From an uncultured Ruminococcus sp. (lineage in GTDB: Bacteria > Bacillota > Clostridia > Oscillospirales > Ruminococcaceae), in the NCBI GenBank assembly GCA_902780695.1, contig CACZGM010000043.1:1-42026 (forward strand): a stretch of DNA of 42,026 nt. Direction: 5' to 3'. Both the position numbers and the translations under genes were made by a program. The notes below the pieces were generated by a model. The model was not told the DNA's origin. It saw only the letters and a list, made by a program, of their open reading frames with translations, and did no database searches. Position 1 is the stretch's first letter, and every line of letters starts with the position of its first letter. This document shows positions 9,182-17,590 of the stretch, piece by piece.

Positions 9182-9933
9182 GATCATTGGCAAGTGCGTT
9201 TCTTATGTATTCGCGGATACCCATGCCGAGGGTCGGGTGGAAGGAAGAAAACCGCAGATACGCGCTGTGCTTCTTTCCGCTTATAGGCGCGGTCATAGGC
9301 GGACTTTTGCTTCTCTGGCAGTGGCTTTGCGTGATACTTGACATCGGAGTTTTCGTAAGCGCGGCAGTGTCGGTGCTGATACCCGTTTTTGTCACGGGGG
9401 GGATACACATCGACGGATTCTGCGATACGACCGATGCAGTATGCAGTTTCGCAGACAGAAAAAAACGGCTCGAAATAATGTCCGATCCGCATATCGGTTC
9501 ATTTGCGGTGATAGGTTTATGCTCGATGCTTTTATTGCAGTTCGCACTGTTCTGCGAGACATGGAATTATTATATCATCGCGGCAGGCTATGTTCTTTCA
9601 CGTTCGCTCAGCGGACTTGCGGCGGTAACATTCCGTTCCGCCAAAAGCGAGGGAGCATTACAGAATTTTGTGAAGCCGGCACACAGGAAAATAACATCAG
9701 CGGTGCTTGTGATATTCATTCTTTTATGTGCTGCGGAAATGTGTTTTATGAATCTTATCCCGGGGGCTGCGGCGTGTGCTGCCGCATTGATCTGCCTGCT
9801 GATATACAGATCATTCTCATACAGGAATTTCGGCGGCATCACGGGCGACACCGAGGGCTGGTTCCTGCAGATAACGGAGACTGCGGTACTTGCGGCAGTC
9901 TTTACAGCGGAAAAGGCGGTGATGTTTTTATGA
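9172..9933 (+). CDS. cobS: Adenosylcobinamide-GDP ribazoletransferase CobS
   Basis: Integral membrane enzyme that joins adenosylcobinamide-GDP to alpha-ribazole (phosphate) in the last assembly step. I chose the ATG at 9172 (MLLRSLASAFLMYSRIPMP) because this is the usual CobS N-terminus; an in-frame extension to 9133 would run into cobU. Conserved blocks are FFPLIGAVIGG, GGIHIDGFCDTTDA and IMSDPHIGSFAVIGL. Several hydrophobic helices follow, and GGITGDTEGWFLQITE lies near the C-terminus. The length is 253 residues. The stop overlaps the next start by 4 bases. Confidence 0.95.
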   Translation: MLLRSLASAFLMYSRIPMPRVGWKEENRRYALCFFPLIGAVIGGLLLLWQWLCVILDIGVFVSAAVSVLIPVFVTGGIHIDGFCDTTDAVCSFADRKKRLEIMSDPHIGSFAVIGLCSMLLLQFALFCETWNYYIIAAGYVLSRSLSGLAAVTFRSAKSEGALQNFVKPAHRKITSAVLVIFILLCAAEMCFMNLIPGAAACAAALICLLIYRSFSYRNFGGITGDTEGWFLQITETAVLAAVFTAEKAVMFL

Positions 9934-10310
9934 TAATGATAACGGGCGGAGCGTTTCAGGGAAAGCGTGAATTTGCGATACATCGTTTCGGCATCTCCGG
10001 AAGCGATATTGCGGACGGTGCAGAGACCGAGCCGGAAAAACTTTGCGGATCGCGCTGTATCTGTCATTATGAGCAGACGGTAAAGCGTCTGCTCGCCGAA
10101 AAAAAGGATCCGCTTGAATTTACCGGAAACCTTGACTGTGAGATAGTTATAATAAACGAGATCGGAAGCGGGATAATACCGCTTGAGAAAAGCGAACGCG
10201 AATGGCGCGAAGCTGTCGGACGCGCAGGATGTATCCTCGCAGCAAAATCGGATACGGTGTACCGCGTCTGCTGCGGCATTCCGACTGTAATAAAAGGAGA
10301 AAAGACTTGA
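9930..10310 (+). CDS. Miniature CobU-like nucleotide-binding protein
   Basis: A 126-residue protein starting at ATG 9930, which overlaps the cobS stop. It has a P-loop-like ITGGAFQGKR (residues 4-13, but with Arg where Ser/Thr is usual) and a C-terminal half clearly resembling CobU: INEIGSGIIPLEKSERE (Glu77), then REAVGRAGCILAAKSDTVYR and GIPTVIKGE. The middle segment carrying the RHRxxR guanylylation site of CobU is absent. It is therefore a CobU paralogue reduced to about 70% of normal length. Whether it is a kinase, a partner subunit of the divergent full-length CobU, or a decayed copy cannot be told from sequence. Its intact frame and tight coupling to neighbours argue for function. A ribosome site for the next gene lies at its end. 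Confidence 0.82.
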   Translation: MIMITGGAFQGKREFAIHRFGISGSDIADGAETEPEKLCGSRCICHYEQTVKRLLAEKKDPLEFTGNLDCEIVIINEIGSGIIPLEKSEREWREAVGRAGCILAAKSDTVYRVCCGIPTVIKGEKT

Positions 10311-10867
10311 CGATCAATTTTATACGCCACGGTAAAACGACCGGAAATATCGAAAGACGCTTTATCGGAAGAACAGACGAGCCGCTGTGCGATACGGGTA
10401 TTGAAGAGCTGAAAAGCATAGTCTGTCCCGACTGTGATATTCTGATATCAAGTCCGATGAAGCGCTGCGTGCAAACATCGGAAATACTGTATCCGCATAA
10501 GGAACCGGTTCTGTACAGTGAGCTTCGTGAATGTGATTTCGGCATATTCGAGGGAAAACGGCACGCGGAACTGGACGGTGATCCGATTTATATGCAGTGG
10601 ATAGCAAACAACGGAATGGAAGCTCCGCCCGGCGGTGAAGATGTTTCCGATTTCCGTGCGCGGTGTGTGCGTGGATTTCTGAAAGCCATCGATGATAATA
10701 AGACAGCCTGCACAATTTCGATAATAGCTCACGGCGGAACGATCATGTCGGTACTTGAAAGATTTGCCGTTCCGCACAAGGAATTTTACGAATATATCAC
10801 CGAAAACGGACACGGGTATGTGACCGGATTTGACGGTGAAACAATAAAGATAATCAGGAAAATATGA
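10307..10867 (+). CDS. cobC: Alpha-ribazole phosphatase-type histidine phosphatase CobC
   Basis: Histidine phosphatase superfamily member, in this context expected to remove the 5'-phosphate from alpha-ribazole phosphate or adenosylcobalamin phosphate. The catalytic FIRHGKTTGN places the phospho-accepting His at residue 8, and a second His lies in IIAHGGTIMS near residue 142. I chose a TTG start at 10307, 6 bases after an aaaggaga ribosome site and overlapping the previous stop. Longer in-frame versions from 10202 would run through the preceding gene and put extra residues before the conserved N-terminus. The length is 186 residues. Confidence 0.9.
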   Translation: MTINFIRHGKTTGNIERRFIGRTDEPLCDTGIEELKSIVCPDCDILISSPMKRCVQTSEILYPHKEPVLYSELRECDFGIFEGKRHAELDGDPIYMQWIANNGMEAPPGGEDVSDFRARCVRGFLKAIDDNKTACTISIIAHGGTIMSVLERFAVPHKEFYEYITENGHGYVTGFDGETIKIIRKI

Positions 10868-11835
10868 AATTTATATTACCCGTTATCCCGCTTGCAGTGG
10901 GGTTTCTGCTCGATGCGCTGATTGGTGACCCGTACTCGCTCCCGCACCCGATACGTCTTATCGGGAAGCTCATATCCGCGCTTGAAAAATTCGTCCGTGC
11001 GCATTTCAGAGATCTGACTGCGGGCGGAGTATTCCTTGCACTGACAGTTGTTTTTCTCTCTGCGGGCATCTCTTCCGCGCTGCTGTTTTTGTGCTATTCA
11101 GTGAATATGTGGCTCGGTGCGGCTGTTGAAAGCATTCTGTGCTATTATATGATCGCCGCGAGATGTCTTCAGAAGGAAAGCATGAAAGTGTACCGTGCGG
11201 CAGCGGAAAATGATACCGAGAAGGCACGCGCGGCAGTTTCTATGATAGTCGGCAGAGATACCGCGGTTCTCGACCGTGACGGAATTATCCGTGCGGCAGT
11301 CGAGACGGTTGCGGAAAACACATCGGACGGAGTCACGGCTCCGATAATTAATATGGCGCTTTTTGGAGCTGTCGGCGGTGTATTCTACAAATCCGTAAAT
11401 ACGATGGATTCGATGATAGGCTATAGGAACGAGAAGTATGAAAAGCTCGGAAAATTCGCGGCAAAGCTCGATGATGTGCTGAATTATCTTCCGTCAAGAA
11501 TAACCGCGCTTGTGATGGTATTATCATCGTTCCTGCTTGGTTTTGACTGGAAAAACGCGTGGAAGATATGGAGACGCGACAGACGGAAGCACGCAAGCCC
11601 CAATTCCGCACAGACGGAATCTGTGTGCGCAGGTGCGCTGGATATACGGCTCGCCGGAGATGCGTGGTATTTCGGTGAGCTGCACAAAAAACCGTACATC
11701 GGCGATGATATCCGTCCGATAGAAAACGAGGATATCCGCCGTGCGAACAGGCTCATGTATGCAGCGTCAATAATAGTTCTGCTTGTATTTTCGGCGTTAC
11801 GCGCTTATGTGTATGGGAGTATTTTTTTATGGTGA
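10864..11835 (+). CDS. cbiB: Adenosylcobinamide-phosphate synthase CbiB
   Basis: Membrane enzyme that attaches the aminopropanol (phosphate) linker to adenosylcobyric acid. The N-terminus GFLLDALIGDPYSLPHPIRL is the family signature. Further blocks are VGRDTAVLDRDGIIRAAVET, VAENTSDGVTAPI, the YKSVNTMDSMIGY segment, and ESVCAGALDIRLAG. Hydrophobic segments lie at about 36-75, 160-180, 205-225 and the C-terminus. The length of 323 residues is normal. It starts within the cobC stop codon and its end overlaps cobD by 7 bases. Confidence 0.95.
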   Translation: MKFILPVIPLAVGFLLDALIGDPYSLPHPIRLIGKLISALEKFVRAHFRDLTAGGVFLALTVVFLSAGISSALLFLCYSVNMWLGAAVESILCYYMIAARCLQKESMKVYRAAAENDTEKARAAVSMIVGRDTAVLDRDGIIRAAVETVAENTSDGVTAPIINMALFGAVGGVFYKSVNTMDSMIGYRNEKYEKLGKFAAKLDDVLNYLPSRITALVMVLSSFLLGFDWKNAWKIWRRDRRKHASPNSAQTESVCAGALDIRLAGDAWYFGELHKKPYIGDDIRPIENEDIRRANRLMYAASIIVLLVFSALRAYVYGSIFLW

Positions 11836-12845
11836 ATGAACACGGCGGAAACATTTACGGAAAAGATATCAGACTTGATTTTTCCGCAAACCTCAATCCT
11901 CTCGGTATGCCCGCAAGCGTAAAGAATGCGGCAGCCAGCGCTGTCTGCGGATGCGACAGATATCCCGACCCGTTCTGCCGGAAGCTCACCGAAAAGCTCT
12001 CCGCCCACGAAAATATCCCTGCCGGAAATATAGTCTGCGGCAACGGAGCCGACGATCTGATCTACCGCATCGTTCACGCTGTGAGACCGGAGTCGGCGGT
12101 CATCGGAAAACCCACTTTTTCCGAGTACGAAAAGGCTCTGCGTGAGGCAGGATGCGCGGTGTCGGAATATGCTCCCGGCGATATTTCCGCTTTGCTTGCC
12201 GATAGCACGGATATGGTGATACTCTGCAATCCGAACAATCCCACCGGGACATTGACCGGCAGCGGAAAGCTGAAAGAAATATGTGAAAAAAGTCTTGAAA
12301 AAAACATAATTTTTCTGTGTGACGAATGTTTTATAGACCTGTGCAAAGATGCGGAAAAAAACAGCGCGAAGCAGTTTATGAATAAAAACGTGATCGTTCT
12401 GAAAGCATTTACAAAAACCTATGCAATGCCCGGTCTGCGTCTCGGTTATGCGCTGTTCGGCGATACCGGACTTGCAGCGAAGGTGCGGGGAACGGGTCAG
12501 TTCTGGAGCGTTTCGGCAGTTGCGCAGGCGGCGGGAGAAGCGGCTCTTGATGAGCGGAAATACGTTGCCGGAGCGGTTGAGCTGATCGCGGAAGAAAGAA
12601 GATATCTGTCGGAAATGCTGAAAAGCTGCGGATTTACTGTCTGTCCGTCCGATGCGAATTTTATCCTGTTCAGATGTGATATCCCGCTTGACGGTATGCT
12701 TCTGAACGAGGGGATACTGATACGGAACTGTTCGAATTTCAGAGGGCTCGGAGAGGGATATTTCCGCATAGCGGTGCGCACGCATGAAGAAAACAAAATG
12801 CTCGCGGAGACGATGAAAAAGGTGATGAAATGGCAAGAAAAATAA
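11829..12845 (+). CDS. cobD: Threonine-phosphate decarboxylase CobD
   Basis: PLP enzyme of the histidinol-phosphate aminotransferase fold that decarboxylates L-threonine phosphate to aminopropanol phosphate, the substrate of CbiB. The N-terminal HGGNIYGKDIRLDFSANLNP distinguishes CobD from HisC. CNPNNPTG, the Schiff-base Lys196 in KAFTKTYAMPGLRLGY, and the C-terminal LGEGYFRIAVRT are present. The length is 338 residues, with no extra C-terminal domain. A gggag ribosome site precedes the ATG. It lies directly after cbiB, its functional partner, and overlaps cbiP by 16 bases. Confidence 0.93.
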   Translation: MVNEHGGNIYGKDIRLDFSANLNPLGMPASVKNAAASAVCGCDRYPDPFCRKLTEKLSAHENIPAGNIVCGNGADDLIYRIVHAVRPESAVIGKPTFSEYEKALREAGCAVSEYAPGDISALLADSTDMVILCNPNNPTGTLTGSGKLKEICEKSLEKNIIFLCDECFIDLCKDAEKNSAKQFMNKNVIVLKAFTKTYAMPGLRLGYALFGDTGLAAKVRGTGQFWSVSAVAQAAGEAALDERKYVAGAVELIAEERRYLSEMLKSCGFTVCPSDANFILFRCDIPLDGMLLNEGILIRNCSNFRGLGEGYFRIAVRTHEENKMLAETMKKVMKWQEK

Positions 12846-14290
12846 TGCTGCAAGGCACGATGTCCAACGTCGGGAAAAGTCTGCTGACTGCCGCACTCTG
12901 CCGCATTTTCAGACAGGACGGATATTCGGCTGCGCCGTTCAAGTCGCAGAATATGGCGCTGAACTCCTACATTACCGCGGACGGCTGCGAGATAGGCAGA
13001 GCGCAGGCAATGCAGGCGGAAGCTGCCGGACTGGAACCCTCGGTGCTGATGAATCCGATACTTCTGAAACCCACAACGGATGTAGGTTCGCAGGTGATAG
13101 TCAACGGAAAAGTGCGCGGCAATATGAGGGCGGTCGAATATTTCCGGCATAAGAAAGAGCTGATACCCGACATTCTTGCCGCATACGAAAAGCTTGCGTC
13201 ACAGCACGATATCATCGTGATAGAGGGTGCCGGTAGTGCTGCGGAGCTTAATCTCAAAGCCGATGACATCGTGAATATGGGACTTGCAAAGCTCGTTGGC
13301 GCACCTGTCCTGCTTGTCGGAGACATTGACAGGGGCGGCATTTTCGCGCAGCTCCTCGGCACGCTGATGCTTATAGAGGAAGATGAACGCGAGCTGATAA
13401 AGGGTATGATCGTCAACAAATTCCGGGGCGACAAAGCAATATTCCGGAGCGGAGTAGATATTCTCGAACAGCGCGGGGGAGTTCCGGTAGCGGGTGTAGT
13501 ACCGTACATTAAGTGCGATATCGAGGACGAGGACAGCCTTTCGGACAAGCTCGGAAGCCGTACCGCAAACGGAATTATCGACATTGCGGTGATACGTCTT
13601 CCGCACATTTCAAACTACACCGACTTTGACGTATTTTTGCAGTACGACGGAGTTTCGGTGCGTTACGTCACAAAATACACAGAGCTTGGTCAGCCGGATA
13701 TGATCATTGTCCCCGGCACGAAAAGCACTGTCGCGGATATGCGCTGGCTACGGGAAAGCGGATTTGAAGCCGCAATAAAAAAAGCCGTCGGAAAGGTACC
13801 GGTATTCGGTATCTGCGGCGGTTATCAGATGCTCGGAAAAACAATAGCCGACCCCGGGAATGCCGAGGGCGGCGGTGATATTGAGGGTATGGGTCTGCTG
13901 GACTGCGATACGGTTTTTTTCCGCGAAAAGCATCAGACACAGACAAGCGGTCATTTCGCGCAGACCGGAGGTATGCTGTCTGCATTGTCGGGACTTGCTT
14001 ACACGGGCTACGAGATACACATGGGAGAGACTTCGGGATGTTCGGAGAAGCTGCTCGACTGCGGCGGCGCGTATTCCGGCAGTGTTTACGGCTGTTATAT
14101 CCACGGCATTTTTGATGAGCCGGGAGTTTCCGCAGCTGTCGTAAAAACACTGTATGAACGCAAAGGTCTGTGTTTTGACGGTGCGGGCATTGACCGCAGA
14201 GTATACAAGGAAAAGCAGTTCGATATACTCGCGGACGCCGTTCGCGAAGCGCTCGACATGGAGCTTATCTACAGAATACTTGACAGATAA
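12830..14290 (+). CDS. cbiP: Cobyric acid synthase CbiP
   Basis: Amidates the b, d, e and g side chains of adenosylcobyrinate diamide using glutamine and ATP. The N-terminal P-loop is GTMSNVGKS (residues 9-17), followed by PFKSQNMALNSYIT and VIEGAGSAAELNL. The C-terminal amidotransferase domain starts after VPGTKSTVADMRWL, with nucleophile Cys329 in GICGGYQMLGK, then YEIHMGET and CYIHGIFDE. The length of 486 residues is typical. It is the last gene of the operon. No clear intrinsic terminator follows before the convergent cbiC, whose stop is only about 40 bases away. Confidence 0.96.
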   Translation: MARKIMLQGTMSNVGKSLLTAALCRIFRQDGYSAAPFKSQNMALNSYITADGCEIGRAQAMQAEAAGLEPSVLMNPILLKPTTDVGSQVIVNGKVRGNMRAVEYFRHKKELIPDILAAYEKLASQHDIIVIEGAGSAAELNLKADDIVNMGLAKLVGAPVLLVGDIDRGGIFAQLLGTLMLIEEDERELIKGMIVNKFRGDKAIFRSGVDILEQRGGVPVAGVVPYIKCDIEDEDSLSDKLGSRTANGIIDIAVIRLPHISNYTDFDVFLQYDGVSVRYVTKYTELGQPDMIIVPGTKSTVADMRWLRESGFEAAIKKAVGKVPVFGICGGYQMLGKTIADPGNAEGGGDIEGMGLLDCDTVFFREKHQTQTSGHFAQTGGMLSALSGLAYTGYEIHMGETSGCSEKLLDCGGAYSGSVYGCYIHGIFDEPGVSAAVVKTLYERKGLCFDGAGIDRRVYKEKQFDILADAVREALDMELIYRILDR

Positions 14291-14331
14291 AGTTTTTTCT
14301 GCCGTAAACAGGGAAAATACAAAACAGCTTA

Positions 14332-14970
14332 TCAGCGCTGATAGATCGTATAAAGCATAGCATTCACAATGGCGGCGGCAACAGTGCTCCCGCCTTTTCT
14401 TCCGTCTGCGACGATGTACGGAACGCCTGCTGTCATTATCAGCTTTTTCGCTTCGATTACATTCACGAACCCTACGGGTGCGCCTATGATCAGTGCAGGG
14501 GAGAAGGCGTGTGCCGTAATCAGCTCATGCAGCCTTATCAGCGCGGTGGGAGCGTTTCCGACAGCATATATCACCGTTCTGTCCGCGAAGATTTCCGCAG
14601 CTTTATCGACGGAAACGACCGCGCGGGTCACACCGCGCTTTTTTGCTTCCTCGGCAACATCCGGGTCGGACATAAAACAGTGCAGCTCGCAGCCGAACTT
14701 CCGGCAGGCGGGCTTGCTTATCCCGGCGAGAGCCATCTGCGTATCGGTGACTATCACCGCACCGGCGTTCAGGGCGGCGATCCCGTGTTCCGCGGCATTC
14801 TCCGAGAAACGCAGATTCTCTTTATAATCAAAATCCGCGGTCGTATGCACACAGCGCTTGACTATCAGCTTTTCGTGTTCCGAAAATGCCGACATATCGC
14901 CTATCTCGCTTTCGATTATTTCCATGCTGCGCTTTTCGATATCTGCGGGAAGAATCTTTTCTATGTTCAT
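14332..14970 (-). CDS. cbiC: Cobalt-precorrin-8 methylmutase CbiC
   Basis: Moves the C11 methyl group to C12, forming cobyrinate. The catalytic His is in CVHTTADFDY (His42). GAVIVTDTQMALAGI, the VGNAPTALIRL segment, GAPVGFVNVIEAK and the glycine-rich GRKGGSTVAAAIVNA are all family blocks. I chose ATG 14970 because a gagg ribosome site lies 10 bases upstream and the 212-residue product begins normally; the upstream in-frame ATG at 15042 lies within the promoter. It is the only B12 gene on the - strand, converging with cbiP. A perfect 14-bp palindrome (14330-14343) covers its stop codon. Confidence 0.95.
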   Translation of the reverse strand: MNIEKILPADIEKRSMEIIESEIGDMSAFSEHEKLIVKRCVHTTADFDYKENLRFSENAAEHGIAALNAGAVIVTDTQMALAGISKPACRKFGCELHCFMSDPDVAEEAKKRGVTRAVVSVDKAAEIFADRTVIYAVGNAPTALIRLHELITAHAFSPALIIGAPVGFVNVIEAKKLIMTAGVPYIVADGRKGGSTVAAAIVNAMLYTIYQR

Positions 14971-15013
14971 AATATTTTTCCTCGCTTTGCCTGGCTTAGT
15001 TTCTTCCGTTATT

Positions 15014-15042
15014 ATTATATCATTTTCGGCTGTGCATTTCAA
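15014..15042 (-). promoter_or_regulatory. Sigma-A-type promoter for cbiC
   Basis: On the - strand a TTGAAA -35 box (15037-15042) and a perfect TATAAT -10 box (15014-15019) are separated by 17 bases. Transcription would begin about 40 bases before the cbiC ATG at 14970. It shows that cbiC is transcribed independently of the main operon. Confidence 0.7.
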
Positions 15043-15045
15043 TAG

Positions 15046-16836
15046 TCAATTTATGCTTTCCTGCCGTTCGGGCAGAATATTTTCGCTCTGCTGCTGTTGT
15101 TCCGATCTTTCACCGCCTGCGGAGCCGGGATTTCCTCCGTTCGGAAACTCCGGTCTTTCACCGTTTGCGGGATCCGGCATTTTACCGCCCGGAAATGCGG
15201 GGAGATCTCCGTCTGGCATCTCCGGAGCGGCATTGCCGCCGTTCGCCGCGTTTTCATCACGGAAACGGTTTCCGTGGCCGCGGAAGCCGTCCTGTCCGAA
15301 ACCGCCGTGTCCGAAATTTCTGCTCTCGCCGTAGATGTTGGATGTCATCTCGACAGTATAGCTCCTTCCGCCGGCTGTGACGGTGTATGTGCTGCCTGCC
15401 ATGACTTCCGGAGTGCTTATTACCGCGCAGTTGAACTGCTTTTCGGGGGCATAGCTTATCAGTGTATTTCCGTTCGTGTCGGTGAGTGACAGCTCGGTTC
15501 CCGCTTCGAGAGTGCTGTCAAAGGTATAAAGTATCGAGCCCTGTGTGGAGTCGGAAGCGAAATTCTCTGCCATTCCCGATGAGCCTGCCGCTATCACGGC
15601 TCCGCCGGATATGACAGCCGAGATACCGGAGTCTATCGCGCCGTTGCCGTCATTTGTGGAAGCGCTGACAAATACTGTTCCGCCGCTGATGATGATATAT
15701 CCGTTGGAGTCGATGCCGTCACCGTCGGCGTTTACGTTTACAAGCCCCCCGGATATTTCGATCTTCGCGTTTTCGTCTGTATCTCCCATACCTCCGAACC
15801 CGCCTTTTCCGGAGTTGCCGTCGCTGCTGCCCGCCGCGTTTATTCCGTCATCGGAAGCTCTCACATTCACGGTGCCTCCGGTTATCTGTATTACCTTGCC
15901 TTCAAGACCTTCCTTGCTTTGCTGAATGTCGGTCTTTCCGTCCGTGACAGTGATGCTTGTCTGCGCGTGTATTCCGTCGTCGCCGCTTTTTATCCGGATA
16001 TCGCCGCCGCAGATGTACACAAATCCTTCTTCTGGGTTGTCGGAGTTTTCGGCGTGTATGCCGTCCGTCCCGCTTGTTATGGTGATATTTCCGTCCGCTA
16101 TACGCACGCTTTCCTTGCTTTCTATACCTTTCTTTGCTGCGGATATGACGTATGTTCCGCTTGTTATCTTAACATCGTCCTTTGCGGCGATCCCGTTGCC
16201 CGTTTCGGATGATATTTCGAGCGAGCCGCCTCCGTTGAATGTGATATCGTCTTTTGCAAAAACCGCGCCGTCTATCTTGGCTTCGTCTGACGAGGAATAT
16301 TCGCCGGCAGATGCGAGCCTGTTCACACTGCCGTCTGATGTGGTCACGAATACCTTGTCCGCTTTCTTCACATACAGCGCCGCACTGCCGGAGCAGGTCA
16401 CGGACGCACTGTCAAGGACTATCTGCACCTTTTCTCCGTCCGCGTCAACGACGATCTGACCGTCGTTCAGCGTGCCGCTGAAAAGATACGAGCCTTTTTC
16501 TGTTATCGTTATGACATTCCCGTTTACCGAAACGCCGCTGCCGTTTGCGGAAGTTCCGATGTCCGAAAGGTTTATCTCCGCCGTATCGGAATAGCCGACT
16601 TCAAAATCGCGGGTGCTGAACATTTCGTCCTCCGACGCAATGCTGCCGGTCTCTGCCGACATATCCGCAGCCACGGATGATATATCGGTGTTGTTTCCCG
16701 CTGACGCTGTTTTGCTTTCCGTTCCCTGTGAAACCGCAAATACACTTGTTTGCTGTTCTGTGCCGCTCTCGTTCGAGCAGGCTGTCATCATAAGACAGGT
16801 TGCCATAAATATAGACAGTAATGTAGTCTTTTTCAT
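15046..16836 (-). CDS. Cthe_2159-type beta-helix carbohydrate-binding lipoprotein
   Basis: A 596-residue exported lipoprotein with a Lys-Lys N-terminus, hydrophobic stretch and lipobox MMTAC (Cys20). I chose ATG 16836, which has an aaggaga ribosome site 7 bases upstream; a 14-base GCGCG/CGCGC hairpin sits just before that site. The body from about 80 to 500 is a ladder of short beta repeats with recurring turns (TDGIH, GDDGIH, SDDGIN, GDGIDSNG), matching the Cthe_2159 family of calcium-dependent pectin-binding beta-helix proteins. The last 100 residues are Gly/Pro/Asn-rich low complexity, then Gln-rich. It follows DUF4956 and VTC-domain genes, a recurrent trio in Clostridia. The ligand here is unknown. 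Confidence 0.85.
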   Translation of the reverse strand: MKKTTLLSIFMATCLMMTACSNESGTEQQTSVFAVSQGTESKTASAGNNTDISSVAADMSAETGSIASEDEMFSTRDFEVGYSDTAEINLSDIGTSANGSGVSVNGNVITITEKGSYLFSGTLNDGQIVVDADGEKVQIVLDSASVTCSGSAALYVKKADKVFVTTSDGSVNRLASAGEYSSSDEAKIDGAVFAKDDITFNGGGSLEISSETGNGIAAKDDVKITSGTYVISAAKKGIESKESVRIADGNITITSGTDGIHAENSDNPEEGFVYICGGDIRIKSGDDGIHAQTSITVTDGKTDIQQSKEGLEGKVIQITGGTVNVRASDDGINAAGSSDGNSGKGGFGGMGDTDENAKIEISGGLVNVNADGDGIDSNGYIIISGGTVFVSASTNDGNGAIDSGISAVISGGAVIAAGSSGMAENFASDSTQGSILYTFDSTLEAGTELSLTDTNGNTLISYAPEKQFNCAVISTPEVMAGSTYTVTAGGRSYTVEMTSNIYGESRNFGHGGFGQDGFRGHGNRFRDENAANGGNAAPEMPDGDLPAFPGGKMPDPANGERPEFPNGGNPGSAGGERSEQQQQSENILPERQESIN

Positions 16837-16891
16837 TCTGATCTCTCCTTGCGCGCAGCCGCGCCGATGTCTGGAAATCTCCCGGATCCTC

Positions 16892-17590
16892 TTACAGTTC
16901 GGCTGACGTATCCGCGCTCTGTCTGCCGACCGATATCTCAAGGTTGCCGTTTCTTGTACGAAGCTCATCGATCATAGGCTTTTCGGAGCCGTTCTCCCGG
17001 AATACGATATCGTATGTCAGCCTGTTGAGACTGCCGAGATTTGTGGTTTTGACCTTCATGAGCTTCCATTCTGATGTGTACTTATTCATTATATCGTCAA
17101 ATACATCGCCAAAATTAAGGTCTTCCGGCACAGTTATTGAAAGAATTCTCCGAAGCTCGATGTTCTTCTTCTCTCCGAACCGTACCGCATTGTATATGAG
17201 CGTCACAACGCACATTATTACCGTAAAAAGAGCGCCGTATGCGGGATATCCCATACCGCAGGCAAGTCCGGAAGCCATTGCGAGGAATATCGCGGCTATC
17301 TCCTTTGCGCTGCCGGGAGCAGAGCGGAACCTTACCAGCGAGAACGTACCCGCTACCGCGACACTTGCTCCGAGACTGCCGCTTACCATCATTATTATCG
17401 CCGCCACCACAGCCGGAAGTGTTGCGAGAGTTACTACAAATCCCTTGCTGTATGTCGATCTGTAGGTGTAGAAAAGTGCCGTGATTAGTCCGAGCACCAG
17501 AGCCGTTCCTATCGAGATCAGAAAAGTTCCGATATCCATAGCAGCTGCCGTTCCGGCAGTAAATACGTTTCCAAAAATATTGTCAAGCAC
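16892..17590 (-). CDS. DUF4956 family membrane protein
   Basis: A 232-residue protein with a hydrophobic N-terminal half (helices at about 20-42, 50-75, and 95-130 as a closely spaced pair) and a soluble C-terminal domain of about 90 residues. The conserved segment SLVRFRSAPGSAKEIAAIFLAMASGLACGMG between helices is the DUF4956 hallmark. The function is not established. In other Clostridia the family sits beside VTC-domain polymerases, as here, where it overlaps the VTC gene by 8 bases. This suggests a membrane partner for it, for example a channel or anchor (inference). A 55-base gap separates it from the lipoprotein gene. Confidence 0.85.
   Translation of the reverse strand: MLDNIFGNVFTAGTAAAMDIGTFLISIGTALVLGLITALFYTYRSTYSKGFVVTLATLPAVVAAIIMMVSGSLGASVAVAGTFSLVRFRSAPGSAKEIAAIFLAMASGLACGMGYPAYGALFTVIMCVVTLIYNAVRFGEKKNIELRRILSITVPEDLNFGDVFDDIMNKYTSEWKLMKVKTTNLGSLNRLTYDIVFRENGSEKPMIDELRTRNGNLEISVGRQSADTSAEL

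Noticed and set aside
9441-9929. N-terminal extension of the mini CobU-like frame
   Set aside because: This part overlaps cobS in another frame and does not resemble CobU. Homology begins at ATG 9930, which overlaps the cobS stop.
14971-15045. Cobalamin riboswitch upstream of cbiC
   Set aside because: The gap is only about 75 bases and holds a plain promoter. A B12 riboswitch needs about 200 bases, and no conserved core was seen.
15100-16830. Repeats in the lipoprotein gene as a CRISPR or tandem-repeat array
   Set aside because: The periodicity is at protein level (beta-helix turns). The DNA is degenerate, with no regular spacer structure.
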